Source: Chitinophaga hostae (GTDB taxonomy: Bacteria; Bacteroidota; Bacteroidia; Chitinophagales; Chitinophagaceae). From it: a stretch of DNA of 64,000 nt. The position numbers and the translations under genes were made by a program. The stretch spans positions 186,001 through 250,000 of the forward strand of contig NZ_JAGTXB010000005.1 in the NCBI RefSeq assembly GCF_018224885.1, given 5' to 3'. Below the pieces are notes generated by a model. The model was not told where the DNA came from, ran no database searches, and was given only the letters and a program-made list of their open reading frames with translations. Shown here piece by piece: positions 54,126-63,410 of the stretch. Within the stretch, counting starts at the first letter, position 1; each line of letters opens with the position of its first letter.

Positions 54126-55190
54126 ATGCAACTTCATACCCGGGAAATAGCCGATTTACTGGCAGACGAATCTTTTATCCGTTTTTGCAAAGGTGGGCCA
54201 CGTGAAGATGTGGCACGGTGGGAAGAATTTTGTGTCGCCAGTCCAGCTAATCATGCGTTGGTCGATGCCGCGAGAGAGCAATTCCTTGAACTGTTCAGCG
54301 TCCTGGCACAGGCAGATCTTGTCGAACAGGAAGCCCGCCTGCTAAAGCATATACTCCCGTCGGATGAAACGCTGGTGGTTCACCTCCCAAAACTTATTGG
54401 CAACCGACGTTCCCGTTTTATGCTGAGGTGGGCTGCTATAATCATTCCTCTCATCGCGCTTGCAACAGGCACCTGGCTTTACAAAAAAGCCAGCATATCC
54501 CTGGTATACAAAACCTCTGCCGGTGAACGCAAGAATTTCCACCTGCCTGACGGGTCCTTCGTACGCCTTAATGCAAGTAGTTCTCTCCGTCTTGGAAAAG
54601 GCTTCAGCACAGCAAGCCGCGACCTATACCTGGAAGGTGAGGCGTATTTCGATGTAAAGCATGACGCCAATGCAGCCTTTGTTGTGCATACGACCAGCAT
54701 GGACGTCCGGGCCGTCGGCACCGCTTTTAATGTCCGTTCTTACGCAGACGACGATTCTACCGAAACTGTGCTTATCAATGGTGTTGTGGAAGTAACGCTA
54801 AAAGGGCAGGAGGAGCGGAAAGTTGTGCTTCGGCCAGATCACAAGATTCGATGGAGTGCTCATGAACCAGCCGGTCTCCAGGCTACGCCGCGGACGGAGA
54901 CCATCCCGGTAACAGACGTGGTGCGTAACTCCGGAGGGGACATTCCGGAAACGGGCTGGATCCACAACAAACTGATTTTTGAAAATGAACCACTTTCGTC
55001 TATTGCTGTGAAACTGGAGCGCTGGTTCGGCGTACAGGTGGTGATAGCGGATGAAAGCGTACGCAACTACAGGTTTACGGGCACTTTTGAGCAGGAGGGC
55101 CTGGCAGAGGTACTGGAGGTGTGTCGCGAATCACGGCATTTTTCTTACAGGATTACTGCAGGCGAACACCCGGTTGTCACTATTTTCTAA
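54126..55190 (+). CDS. FecR family anti-sigma factor
   Basis: Protein of 355 residues from the ATG at 54126 (MQLHTREIADLLADESFIRF); the frame is open to 54036 and overlaps the sigma gene, but the extra residues are basic and unlike a FecR start. There is one membrane segment near 100-120 (WAAIIIPLIALATGTWLY), a FecR domain (YKTSAGERKNFHLPDGSFV, YLEGEAYFDVKHD) and a DUF4974 domain (IFENEPLSSIAVKLERWFG). It links the sigma factor at 53446 to the SusC receptor at 55298. Confidence 0.92.
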   Translation: MQLHTREIADLLADESFIRFCKGGPREDVARWEEFCVASPANHALVDAAREQFLELFSVLAQADLVEQEARLLKHILPSDETLVVHLPKLIGNRRSRFMLRWAAIIIPLIALATGTWLYKKASISLVYKTSAGERKNFHLPDGSFVRLNASSSLRLGKGFSTASRDLYLEGEAYFDVKHDANAAFVVHTTSMDVRAVGTAFNVRSYADDDSTETVLINGVVEVTLKGQEERKVVLRPDHKIRWSAHEPAGLQATPRTETIPVTDVVRNSGGDIPETGWIHNKLIFENEPLSSIAVKLERWFGVQVVIADESVRNYRFTGTFEQEGLAEVLEVCRESRHFSYRITAGEHPVVTIF

Positions 55191-55198
55191 GAAAAACA

Positions 55199-55222
55199 AG
55201 GCAAATGCTGGAACATTTGCCT
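55199..55222 (+). terminator. Hairpin between fecR and susC (possible attenuator)
   Basis: AGGCAAATG (55199-55207) pairs perfectly with CATTTGCCT (55214-55222) around a 6-base loop, followed by GTTTGG. It lies 9 bases after the fecR stop. This is the strongest of the three hairpins at fecR-receptor junctions. Confidence 0.65.
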
Positions 55223-55297
55223 GTTTGGCTAAATCAATGAAACAGTCCGTTGGAAGGGTGCTGTTTCATATTATTAATCTAAAACCCAAGCTAAGTT

Positions 55298-58200
55298 ATG
55301 AAAAAGCTTCATGACAGGGGAGAGTATTTTGGCTCGCCTCCGTTAACAAAATTCCTACGAGTAATGAAACTAACTGCTGTATTCCTATTGGGTAGCCTGA
55401 TGACTGTCACTGCAAACAGTTATTCACAGAACACCCGCATTACTTTATCCCTGAACAACGTTAAGCTGACCCGGCTTTTCAAGGCCATTGAAGCGGAATC
55501 CGGGTACAGGTTCGCCTATAGTAACGATATTATACCGGGTGGCCACCTGGTGAACGTACAGTTCAAAGATATGCCCGTTACCGAAGCGCTCGGCAGGATA
55601 TTATCGCCTGTAAACCTGAAATACCGGTTCATCGAAGAAACCGGCGTCATCATCGTTTCCGGGAAAGCACCTTCGCCCGGGAAAGAGACCGCGGACCGGA
55701 TCGTGACCGGGAAAGTTACCAACGAGGAGGCCGAAGCTTTGCCCGGGGTTACCGTCCACGTGAAAGACCGAAAGATCGGTACGACCACGAACGCAGAAGG
55801 CGCTTTTTCCATCAGTATGCCCGAAGGCACGAATGTGCTCGTATTGTCGTATGTCGGGATGGAAACGCAGGAGGTAGAGGTAAACGGGAAAAACAACCTG
55901 GAAATCCGGATGAAGAACGCCGGCACCACCATCAACGACGTGGTGGTGGTGGGATACGGTTCCAATACCAAACGCAACGTGCTGCAAAGCGTGAGTACCG
56001 TGGCCGGCGCCCAGCTGGCCGAAATTCCCGTGGCTACCCTGTCACAATCTTTGGCCGCCCGTGCGCCGGGACTATTTGTGACTGCTGGGGGAGGGAAGCC
56101 TGGCCGCTCCTCCAGCGTGCGCATCCGGGCCTATGACGGCATCGGTTCCGCATTACCTCCCCTTTACGTAATCGATGGAGTTATCGTGGATCAGCTCGCT
56201 TTTGACGGGTTGGACGCAACGGAAGTGGAAAACATCTCTATCCTCAAAGATGGCGCCGCCGCAGCCGTGTACGGCGTGCGCGGGGCCAACGGGGTGATCG
56301 TGGTCACTACCCGGAAAGGTATCGCTGGCCCGCCGAAAATCAACTTCCTCTCCAGTTACAGTATCGACGAGGCCACCAAAGTGCCGGAGATGCTCAGCGC
56401 TTATGACCAGGCTGTATTTATCAACGACTATATCCGCCATACTGATCCCAATTGGCAATCCAGCCCGGCTTATTTCGCACAAGATGAGCTCGATTACTGG
56501 AAAAGCAACAGTGTCAACCTCCTGGATAAATATTTCAAGCGGCCGCAAGAACTGCGCAACACGCTGAACCTATCCGGCGGAGGGGAGAAAGCCACTTATT
56601 TCGTGAGTGGTACCTATTACAATGGTAAAGGCTCCTTCAATAACATCGAATACCAGAAATACAATTTACGCGCCCGCATCGACGCACAGGTAAGCAAAGA
56701 CCTCTCCGTGTCCGTCAATCTCAATTCAGACATCCGTAAGGACCAGAAACCTTACTGGCGGTACGATAACGACAACGATGATATGACCGATTTGTACAGC
56801 GGCCTTCTTCAGCAGGGCAAAATGAAGGAGGATTATATCACTGTCGATGGTAAGAAATACCCGGTCGGTAATTTCACGAATTGGCACCCAGGTGAAGTCG
56901 TGAACAGCAGCAGAAGTTATAACCGGAAGCGATGGAATAATTACCAGGCCCTGCTGGACGTCACTTACCGCATTCCTGGCGTGAAGGGGCTGAAAGCCCG
57001 GGGCTCATTCGCCTATTACAACAGGAGCGACTTTCGCAAGGAGCTGAATCTGCCTTATACGCTCTACCTTTTCAAAAGTACCGGCAGCAAGCAGCACCTC
57101 GTCAGCAACGAACTCGACCCTGGTAAAATCTGGGACCAGAATGCAGGCAACTGGCTCCGCGAATCCTATGCTACCAGCAATTTCTACCAACTGAACCTCT
57201 ACCTCGATTACGCCCGTTCCTTCGGTAAGCACAACATCTCGGCCACCGCCGTTTATGAACAGAGCGAAACGAATGACGACAATTTCTTTGCGCGGAACCA
57301 ATATTTACTTGCGGGCGACCTTGACCAGCTATCGCTGGGCAGCAGCGATCCGAAGGATTTCAGCTTGGGCGGCGGGGAGTTCGATGAAGGCCGGTTGGCA
57401 GGGCTTGGCCGCGTGATGTATGATTATGCCGGGAAATATTTGCTGGAAACGGCTTTCCGGTATGAAGGATCCCGCTATTTCATTCCTTCAAACCGCTATG
57501 CCTTCTTCCCGTCAGTGTCCGTAGGCTGGCGCATCAGTGAAGAACGCTTCTTTAAAGACAACATCCGTTTCATAAACGACCTGAAACTCCGCGGTTCATG
57601 GGGAATGACCGGTCAGGAGCCCCGTTTCAACACTGATGGCTCCATCAACAAGCAATTGCAATGGGAGCAATATTACCGCAAGGTAAACGGCGCTTTCTTT
57701 GGCGGGCTTTCCAATGGCATTAAGATAGGTACGTTACCGAACGAAGACATCACCTGGGCGAAGAAACGTTCGCTAGAATTTGGCGTGGACGCACAATTGC
57801 TTAACCGGAAAGTCACTTTATCTGCCACACGCTTCCTGAACCGACGGTCAGACATCCTGACGAGCCGCCAGCAGTCTATCCCCACCACCTTCGGTGCATC
57901 GTTGCCGCTGGTGAACTACGGGATTGTGGAATCCAGCGGGTATGAGTTGGAGATCGCTTACCGCAATACACTGTCGAAGAATGTGGCTGTGCGCGCCTCA
58001 TTCAATTACGGTTATGCCACCACGAAGCAGGTGCAGATCGATGAGGCTTCCAATATCCAGCCATACCAGTCACAACTGGGCCGCCCCGCCGGCGGGCTTT
58101 TCGCCCTTGTAGCCACCGATATTATCCGTACGCAGGCCGACCTGGACAAACTGCCGGCAGGGTACACCATCAACGGAGCGCAGCCGAGGCTGGGCATGCT

Positions 58201-58753
58201 GAACTTCAGGGATATCCGCGGCGCAACATCAGACAAACCAGATGGAAAAATTGATGATAATGATAAGGAATTCGTCGCAAACTATTCCACACCGCCCTCT
58301 ACCTTCGGTATCGCCGCCGGCATCACCTGGAAAGGATTATCGGTGGACGTGTTGGTACAGGGAGTAGGTAATTATTACAGATTCAGGATGACCATGAACA
58401 ATGCACAGTGGATGGAGCAGGGTGCCACCAGCGCGGCGTTCTGGAAAGATCACTGGACGCCGGAGAACCCGAATGCAGCTTATCCCATTTACGGTAACTA
58501 CGGTGGAACAAACGGTGAATCGACTTTCTGGATGGACAATGCTTCCTTCGTCCGGTTGAAGAATCTGAATATTGGGTGGGTATTGCCTTCAAGGGTCATG
58601 AAACGGACGTTGCTGAAAGATGCACGTATTTTCTTCAATGGCTCCAACTTGTTCCTACTCAAGGACAAGATTAAATGGTACGATCCGGAAGGAACCATGA
58701 AAGCCTATCCCATCAACCGCAACTACACCTTCGGCATTAACCTGACGCTGTAA
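55298..58753 (+). CDS. SusC/RagA-type TonB-dependent receptor with STN domain
   Basis: Protein of 1151 residues. A signal segment (MKLTAVFLLGSLMTVTANSY, about 23-45) precedes an STN domain (LSLNNVKLTRLFKAIEAESG), a carboxypeptidase-regulatory-like domain (VTNEEAEALPGVTVHVKDRK), a plug with GYGSNTKRNVLQSVSTV and VENISILKDGAAAAVYGVRG, and a long barrel ending YPINRNYTFGINLTL. It works with the SusD lipoprotein encoded 18 bases downstream to import a glycan, most likely a fucose-containing oligosaccharide given the two GH29 genes that follow. The gene is visibly richer in G and C than the window average. Confidence 0.95.
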   Translation: MKKLHDRGEYFGSPPLTKFLRVMKLTAVFLLGSLMTVTANSYSQNTRITLSLNNVKLTRLFKAIEAESGYRFAYSNDIIPGGHLVNVQFKDMPVTEALGRILSPVNLKYRFIEETGVIIVSGKAPSPGKETADRIVTGKVTNEEAEALPGVTVHVKDRKIGTTTNAEGAFSISMPEGTNVLVLSYVGMETQEVEVNGKNNLEIRMKNAGTTINDVVVVGYGSNTKRNVLQSVSTVAGAQLAEIPVATLSQSLAARAPGLFVTAGGGKPGRSSSVRIRAYDGIGSALPPLYVIDGVIVDQLAFDGLDATEVENISILKDGAAAAVYGVRGANGVIVVTTRKGIAGPPKINFLSSYSIDEATKVPEMLSAYDQAVFINDYIRHTDPNWQSSPAYFAQDELDYWKSNSVNLLDKYFKRPQELRNTLNLSGGGEKATYFVSGTYYNGKGSFNNIEYQKYNLRARIDAQVSKDLSVSVNLNSDIRKDQKPYWRYDNDNDDMTDLYSGLLQQGKMKEDYITVDGKKYPVGNFTNWHPGEVVNSSRSYNRKRWNNYQALLDVTYRIPGVKGLKARGSFAYYNRSDFRKELNLPYTLYLFKSTGSKQHLVSNELDPGKIWDQNAGNWLRESYATSNFYQLNLYLDYARSFGKHNISATAVYEQSETNDDNFFARNQYLLAGDLDQLSLGSSDPKDFSLGGGEFDEGRLAGLGRVMYDYAGKYLLETAFRYEGSRYFIPSNRYAFFPSVSVGWRISEERFFKDNIRFINDLKLRGSWGMTGQEPRFNTDGSINKQLQWEQYYRKVNGAFFGGLSNGIKIGTLPNEDITWAKKRSLEFGVDAQLLNRKVTLSATRFLNRRSDILTSRQQSIPTTFGASLPLVNYGIVESSGYELEIAYRNTLSKNVAVRASFNYGYATTKQVQIDEASNIQPYQSQLGRPAGGLFALVATDIIRTQADLDKLPAGYTINGAQPRLGMLNFRDIRGATSDKPDGKIDDNDKEFVANYSTPPSTFGIAAGITWKGLSVDVLVQGVGNYYRFRMTMNNAQWMEQGATSAAFWKDHWTPENPNAAYPIYGNYGGTNGESTFWMDNASFVRLKNLNIGWVLPSRVMKRTLLKDARIFFNGSNLFLLKDKIKWYDPEGTMKAYPINRNYTFGINLTL

Positions 58754-58771
58754 AACCATAACTAGCTTATC

Positions 58772-60514
58772 ATGAATAAAATAAAATACTATATATTACT
58801 ACTCTTTATTGTTGCATTGCCTGCACTACAAACCGGCTGTACAAAAGTACTGGACAAACCTGACCTGGACGCGATCTCCGAAGGAAAGGTTTGGTCAGAC
58901 ATCAACCTGGCCACTGCTTTCCTCAACCGCCTTTATACGGACGCGATGCCGTCATGGGCGAGAAACTCATCGAGCCCGGAAGCTATTAACGCTTCCAATG
59001 CATCTTCCGAATCCGATGAAAGTGGTGGAGCGGATGACATGATGTACGGGCAGATGACGATAAATTCCGTCGATATCTGGCATTACGAGACGCTACGGAG
59101 CATCAACCTGCTTTTGAAACGGGTACCTGCTGCGCCATTCACTCAGGCAGACAAGAACAATCTGATCGGGCAGGCTTTGTTCCTTCGTGCATGGTTGTAC
59201 TGGCAGATGGTATCCTTGTACGGCGGTGTGCCCCTTATCCTGGAACCCCAGGAACTCAATGGCGACCTGAACGTGCCGCGCAGCAAAACCTCCGAATGCA
59301 TCGCCCGTATCACCAAAGACCTGGACGATGCCGCCCCGCTGTTGCCCAACATCTGGAGCGATGAAGAGGTAGGGCGCATTACAAAAGGCGCTGCCATGGC
59401 CCTGAAAGGCCGAGTGCTGTTGCATTACGCCTCGGAACAGTTTAGCCCTGCCCAAAATGCCGACCGATGGTTACAGGCATTACAGGCCAACAAAGCGGCG
59501 CTGGATACGCTTGTCAAGAGCGGCAAAGCACTGATGCCCGACTTCGGCGGCCTCTGGTTCGTGGAAGGCAACGCGAACACCGAAGCTGTGATGATCACCC
59601 GTTTCAACAATCCTGGCCGCACCCATAGCCGCGATGCTGCCGTGCGCCCGCTGGATGAAGCATCAAACTATACTGGCGGCGACCAGCCCACGCTGGACCT
59701 GGTTAATGCTTTCCCGATGAAAAACGGCCTGCCAATTACAGCTCCGGGATCCGGGTATAATGCACAGGCCTACTGGCTCAACCGTGATCCGCGCTTTGCC
59801 GCTACTATCGCGTGGAATGGTGTGTTGTGGCAGCTTTCCGGGAAGAGTGGGCGCATTCAGTGGAATTTCGCCGGAAGCATCTCGTCTGGCAGCACTGCCA
59901 CCGGGTTTTACTGCCGGAAAGCCGTCAACGAAACTTACAAACGGGCCGAAACTGAAATCAGCGGAACAGACTGGATCGAGATACGGTTGGCAGAAGTAAT
60001 GATGAATTATGCGGAGGCCGCCAACGAAACCGGCAATACCGCCGCGGCATACGAAGTATTGAAAGCGATCCGCAAGCGCGCTGGCATCGATGCCGGCGGC
60101 AACGAACTGTACGGCCTGACTTCGGGACTTGATAAAAGCGGGATGCGCACCGCCATTCTCCTGGAGCGCAGGTTGGAGTTTGCATTCGAAGGCAAGCGTG
60201 GGAAGGATCTTCGCCGCAGGCGGCTCTATGGCCAGCTAAACGGTACCAAGCGCAAAGGGCTCCGTATCACCCTTACCGGTTTCGGCGGAGACAAAAATGC
60301 ATTCTACACTGCTTATGCTGCCGGCAGCGTAAATCTCAATACACAATACAATCAATATTTCAACGAACAGGTGATCGACGTGGACCTGTTGAACGTGATC
60401 AATTTCCGTGATAATTATTATTTCGCTGCCATCCCAAGAACGCACCTCGAAAAGAACCCGAAACTCCAGCAAACAAATGGATGGGACGGAGGGACCTTCG
60501 ATCCGTTACAATAA
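58772..60514 (+). CDS. SusD/RagB-type glycan-binding lipoprotein
   Basis: Protein of 580 residues with a lipoprotein signal ending at LPALQTGC (Cys23). SusD signatures are present: GQALFLRAWLYWQMVSLYGG VP-type helix, RITKGAAMALKGRVLLHYAS, WIEIRLAEVMMNYAEAANET and LKAIRKRAGIDAG, ending NPKLQQTNGWDGGTFDPLQ. It forms the lid of the SusC transporter encoded just before it and binds the glycan at the cell surface. A terminator-like hairpin follows the gene, so downstream enzymes may be made at a lower level. Confidence 0.95.
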   Translation: MNKIKYYILLLFIVALPALQTGCTKVLDKPDLDAISEGKVWSDINLATAFLNRLYTDAMPSWARNSSSPEAINASNASSESDESGGADDMMYGQMTINSVDIWHYETLRSINLLLKRVPAAPFTQADKNNLIGQALFLRAWLYWQMVSLYGGVPLILEPQELNGDLNVPRSKTSECIARITKDLDDAAPLLPNIWSDEEVGRITKGAAMALKGRVLLHYASEQFSPAQNADRWLQALQANKAALDTLVKSGKALMPDFGGLWFVEGNANTEAVMITRFNNPGRTHSRDAAVRPLDEASNYTGGDQPTLDLVNAFPMKNGLPITAPGSGYNAQAYWLNRDPRFAATIAWNGVLWQLSGKSGRIQWNFAGSISSGSTATGFYCRKAVNETYKRAETEISGTDWIEIRLAEVMMNYAEAANETGNTAAAYEVLKAIRKRAGIDAGGNELYGLTSGLDKSGMRTAILLERRLEFAFEGKRGKDLRRRRLYGQLNGTKRKGLRITLTGFGGDKNAFYTAYAAGSVNLNTQYNQYFNEQVIDVDLLNVINFRDNYYFAAIPRTHLEKNPKLQQTNGWDGGTFDPLQ

Positions 60515-60520
60515 TGCCTG

Positions 60521-60551
60521 CGGCGGCCCGTGCGAGCGGGCCACCGTTATT
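60521..60551 (+). terminator. Terminator or attenuator after susD
   Basis: Arms 60521-60530 and 60537-60546 pair at 9 of 10 positions around a 6-base loop and are followed by TTATTTTT. The gene order continues on the same strand, so it probably lowers read-through from susCD into the enzyme genes. Confidence 0.75.
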
Positions 60552-60647
60552 TTTAAAAAAAAACAGCCGCCAGGATGAAAAGAATTATAATGATGATGAC
60601 TGCTGCAGTCATGCCTTTTAGATTACAGTAATACCTTGCAATTTTCA

Positions 60648-61832
60648 ATGACTACAACTAAAGCTAACACAAGGTTAACATTTCTTGACACCTATCGTGG
60701 GTTTGTCATGTTCCTGATGATGGCAGAAGTGCTCAAATGCCGGGAAGTATCTGAAAACCTTCCCGGAAGCCATTTCTGGCAATTCCTGGGCCATCAGCAA
60801 TCTCATGTGGAATGGAGAGGCTGCGTGCTGCACGATCTTATTCAGCCTTCCTTTTCGTTTCTTGTAGGAGTTGTGCTACCTTATTCAATAGCTGGCCGCC
60901 TGGCAAAGGGAAACAAGTTTTCTGCTATGTTCTGGCATGCCGTTAAAAGGTCGCTGGCATTGATTATACTGGGAATATTGTTACGCTCGCAGTGGCGCAG
61001 TCAAACCTATTTCACCTTTGAAGATACGTTAAGCCAGATCGGACTAGGATATCCCATACTATTTCTATTAGGATTTCGAAATAAAAAAGTGCAGATCACC
61101 TCATTGATCATTATCCTTGTGGGGTATTTTGTTGCCTTCGCTTTATATACTCCCGCACAGGACGGTTTAAATTATTATCAACCCGGAGTGCCTGCAGGCT
61201 GGGAAGAGAATGCAGCAGGCTTTGCCGCTCATTGGAATAAAAACGCTAACCTGGCCTGGCGCTTCGACACATGGTTCCTGAACCTTTTTCCGAGAGAAAG
61301 GGCCTTTTTATTCAATGGAGGTGGATACGCTACTTTAAGCTTCATTCCTACCCTTGGAACAATGATATTGGGGTTATTAGCAGGCAATTATTTAAAGGAA
61401 AACAAGGGTAATACCGCTACGCTTAAAACCTTTCTGATCGCCGGCATTATAGGAATTGTATCCGGATTAATACTGGATAGAGCAGGTATATGTCCCAACG
61501 TGAAAAGAATATGGACCCCTACATGGGTATTGTACAGCGGCGGCTGGTGCTTTCTTATCATGTCGGTTTTTTATTGGATGATGGAGGTGATGAAATGGCA
61601 TAAACCGTTTACATGGCTGGTTGTTATTGGCACCAATTCAATTGTTGCATACGTGATGGCCGATACCGCGACTGCTTATTTTACAGGATTCTTCAGAACG
61701 CATATTGGTGAACAAAATCTCATTGTATGGGCTGCACAATACAAACCCTTTGCAGAAGGGCTGCTTGTGCTGATTGTGGAATGGCTGATCCTGTATTGGC
61801 TGTACAGAAAAAAAATATTTATCCGGATATGA
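60648..61832 (+). CDS. NagX/DUF5009-like multi-pass membrane acyltransferase
   Basis: Protein of 394 residues from the ATG at 60648 (MTTTKANTRLTFLDTYRG); an ATG four codons earlier at 60636 is possible. The opening TFLDTYRGFVMFLMMAE, then QPSFSFLVGVVLPYSIA and ALIILGILLRSQ, matches the family related to heparan-alpha-glucosaminide N-acetyltransferase (COG4299). About ten hydrophobic segments span the inner membrane. Human HGSNAT passes an acetyl group across the membrane to glucosamine; bacterial relatives next to glycan genes are thought to act on sugars from the periplasm, but their reaction is poorly known. It lies between susD and two fucosidase genes, so it probably treats a sugar of the same glycan. 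Confidence 0.85.
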   Translation: MTTTKANTRLTFLDTYRGFVMFLMMAEVLKCREVSENLPGSHFWQFLGHQQSHVEWRGCVLHDLIQPSFSFLVGVVLPYSIAGRLAKGNKFSAMFWHAVKRSLALIILGILLRSQWRSQTYFTFEDTLSQIGLGYPILFLLGFRNKKVQITSLIIILVGYFVAFALYTPAQDGLNYYQPGVPAGWEENAAGFAAHWNKNANLAWRFDTWFLNLFPRERAFLFNGGGYATLSFIPTLGTMILGLLAGNYLKENKGNTATLKTFLIAGIIGIVSGLILDRAGICPNVKRIWTPTWVLYSGGWCFLIMSVFYWMMEVMKWHKPFTWLVVIGTNSIVAYVMADTATAYFTGFFRTHIGEQNLIVWAAQYKPFAEGLLVLIVEWLILYWLYRKKIFIRI

Positions 61833-61917
61833 TCAGGCTATTTTTCCCTATACCATCAATTATTTTATCATGAATGATGCCTGGATGCTTAACAATTTTG
61901 TAATAAAAGAAAGAACA

Positions 61918-63339
61918 ATGAAGGCTGAATATTTCAAGACAGGAGTTTTTGTACTTGTCGTATTGATAGCAACAAGCAGTCAAACCTTTTCACAAAAAAA
62001 ATTGAGGACCTCAGGAGAAAGTAGCACTGCCAGGGTGGTGTTTCCTACAGCCCGCCAGGTTGAATGGGCGGACGCCGAAGTAGGGGCATTGATCCATTTC
62101 GATATCAGTGTATTTGAACCATCCTACAACTGGCGGCAGGCATGGGGCTATCATCCTGATCCAAAGATTTTCAATCCTGCTGAATTGGACACGGACCAGT
62201 GGGTAAAAGCTGTCAAAGACGCGGGAGCGAACTATGCCGTTCTGGTAGCGAAACATTGCACCGGGTTCAGCCTCTGGCCTACGAAAGCCCATGATTATAG
62301 TGTGGTCGCTTCTCCCTGGAAGAACGGGAAAGGAGACATAGTGGCCGATTTTATAGCCTCCTGTAAAAAATATGGCATTAAACCAGGCATCTATGCCAGC
62401 GCAGCCGCAAACGGCTATTTCAAAGTAGACAATCCCGGGTTGGTCATCACCGGAGACAGCATTGCGCAGAAAGCATACAACAAAGTAGTAGAGACCCAAC
62501 TTACAGAACTATGGTCAAACTATGGTGATCTTTTTGAGATTTGGTTCGATGGAGGCGTTCTGCCAGAATCCAAAGGAGGGCCCGATATCGTACCCATCCT
62601 GCAGCAAAAGCAGCCTGACGCAATAGTTTTTCAAGGCCCCTACGGCACCAAAAACCTGATACGCTGGATAGGCAATGAAGAAGGGCTGGCCGCTTATCCT
62701 TCCTGGGCAACGGCGGACAGCACTACCAAGGCTGACGGAACGGTAGTTGTTGAAGGCTTGCATGGAAACCCCAATGCACCCATCTGGTGTCCTGGCGAGG
62801 CAGATGCCCCGCTACGTAAAAACTCGTCCTGGGAAGGAGGATGGTTTTGGAAAAAAGGCCAGGACCATATGATCAACTCCCGGGAAGAAATGATCCACAA
62901 ATATTATCACAGTGTAGGCCGTAATACCAACCTGCTGATAGGCGTGGTAGTGGACACACGGGGGCTCGTGCCGGATGCGGACGTCAAAGCCCTGAAAGCC
63001 TTTGGCGACGAAGTAAAGAGAAGATTCGGAACCAGCCTTGCAGAGACGCATGCGAAAGGGTCCGAAGTGGTGTTAAAATTTGACGCACCTGCCAGAATAA
63101 ACCATGTGGTGATCATGGAAGAAATCGCCAATGGGGAGAGAATAAGGAAGTACAAGGTGGAAGGCATGGTAAATGGAGCGTGGAAGTTACTTGCCGAGGG
63201 CGAAAGCGTGGGCCATAAACGGATACAGCAATTTGAGCCTGTAGTAGTAAGCAGGCTGCGATTAATCATCCCCCAGTCCACTGCTTTACCTGAAATTAAA
63301 AAACTGGCAGCATATTATGTTGAACAGGCTGGTCTATAA
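61918..63339 (+). CDS. GH29 alpha-L-fucosidase with C-terminal F5/8-type domain
   Basis: Protein of 473 residues from the ATG at 61918 (MKAEYFKTGVFVLVVLIATS); the frame stays open to 61870, but the signal peptide begins here. The catalytic barrel shows FPTARQVEWADAEVGALIHF, VLVAKHCTGFSLWPTKAHDY and GIKPGIYASA. The likely nucleophile is the Asp of FEIWFDGG (D211). The last 120 residues (GSEVVLKFDAPARINHVVIM) look like a discoidin/F5-8 carbohydrate-binding domain. GH29 enzymes remove terminal alpha-linked fucose with retention. Being secreted and next to SusCD, it probably works in the periplasm or at the surface. Confidence 0.92.
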   Translation: MKAEYFKTGVFVLVVLIATSSQTFSQKKLRTSGESSTARVVFPTARQVEWADAEVGALIHFDISVFEPSYNWRQAWGYHPDPKIFNPAELDTDQWVKAVKDAGANYAVLVAKHCTGFSLWPTKAHDYSVVASPWKNGKGDIVADFIASCKKYGIKPGIYASAAANGYFKVDNPGLVITGDSIAQKAYNKVVETQLTELWSNYGDLFEIWFDGGVLPESKGGPDIVPILQQKQPDAIVFQGPYGTKNLIRWIGNEEGLAAYPSWATADSTTKADGTVVVEGLHGNPNAPIWCPGEADAPLRKNSSWEGGWFWKKGQDHMINSREEMIHKYYHSVGRNTNLLIGVVVDTRGLVPDADVKALKAFGDEVKRRFGTSLAETHAKGSEVVLKFDAPARINHVVIMEEIANGERIRKYKVEGMVNGAWKLLAEGESVGHKRIQQFEPVVVSRLRLIIPQSTALPEIKKLAAYYVEQAGL

Positions 63340-63410
63340 GTTGACCCCTGATTGCCGGAACAAAGAATTCCGGACTTTATTTTATCACCGCTGCTCTTAA
63401 AACCATTAAT

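Noticed and set aside
55516-56124. A 202-residue open frame on the minus strand
   Set aside because: It is antisense to the STN and plug region of the SusC gene in a GC-rich stretch where stop codons are rare; no domain or signal is seen.
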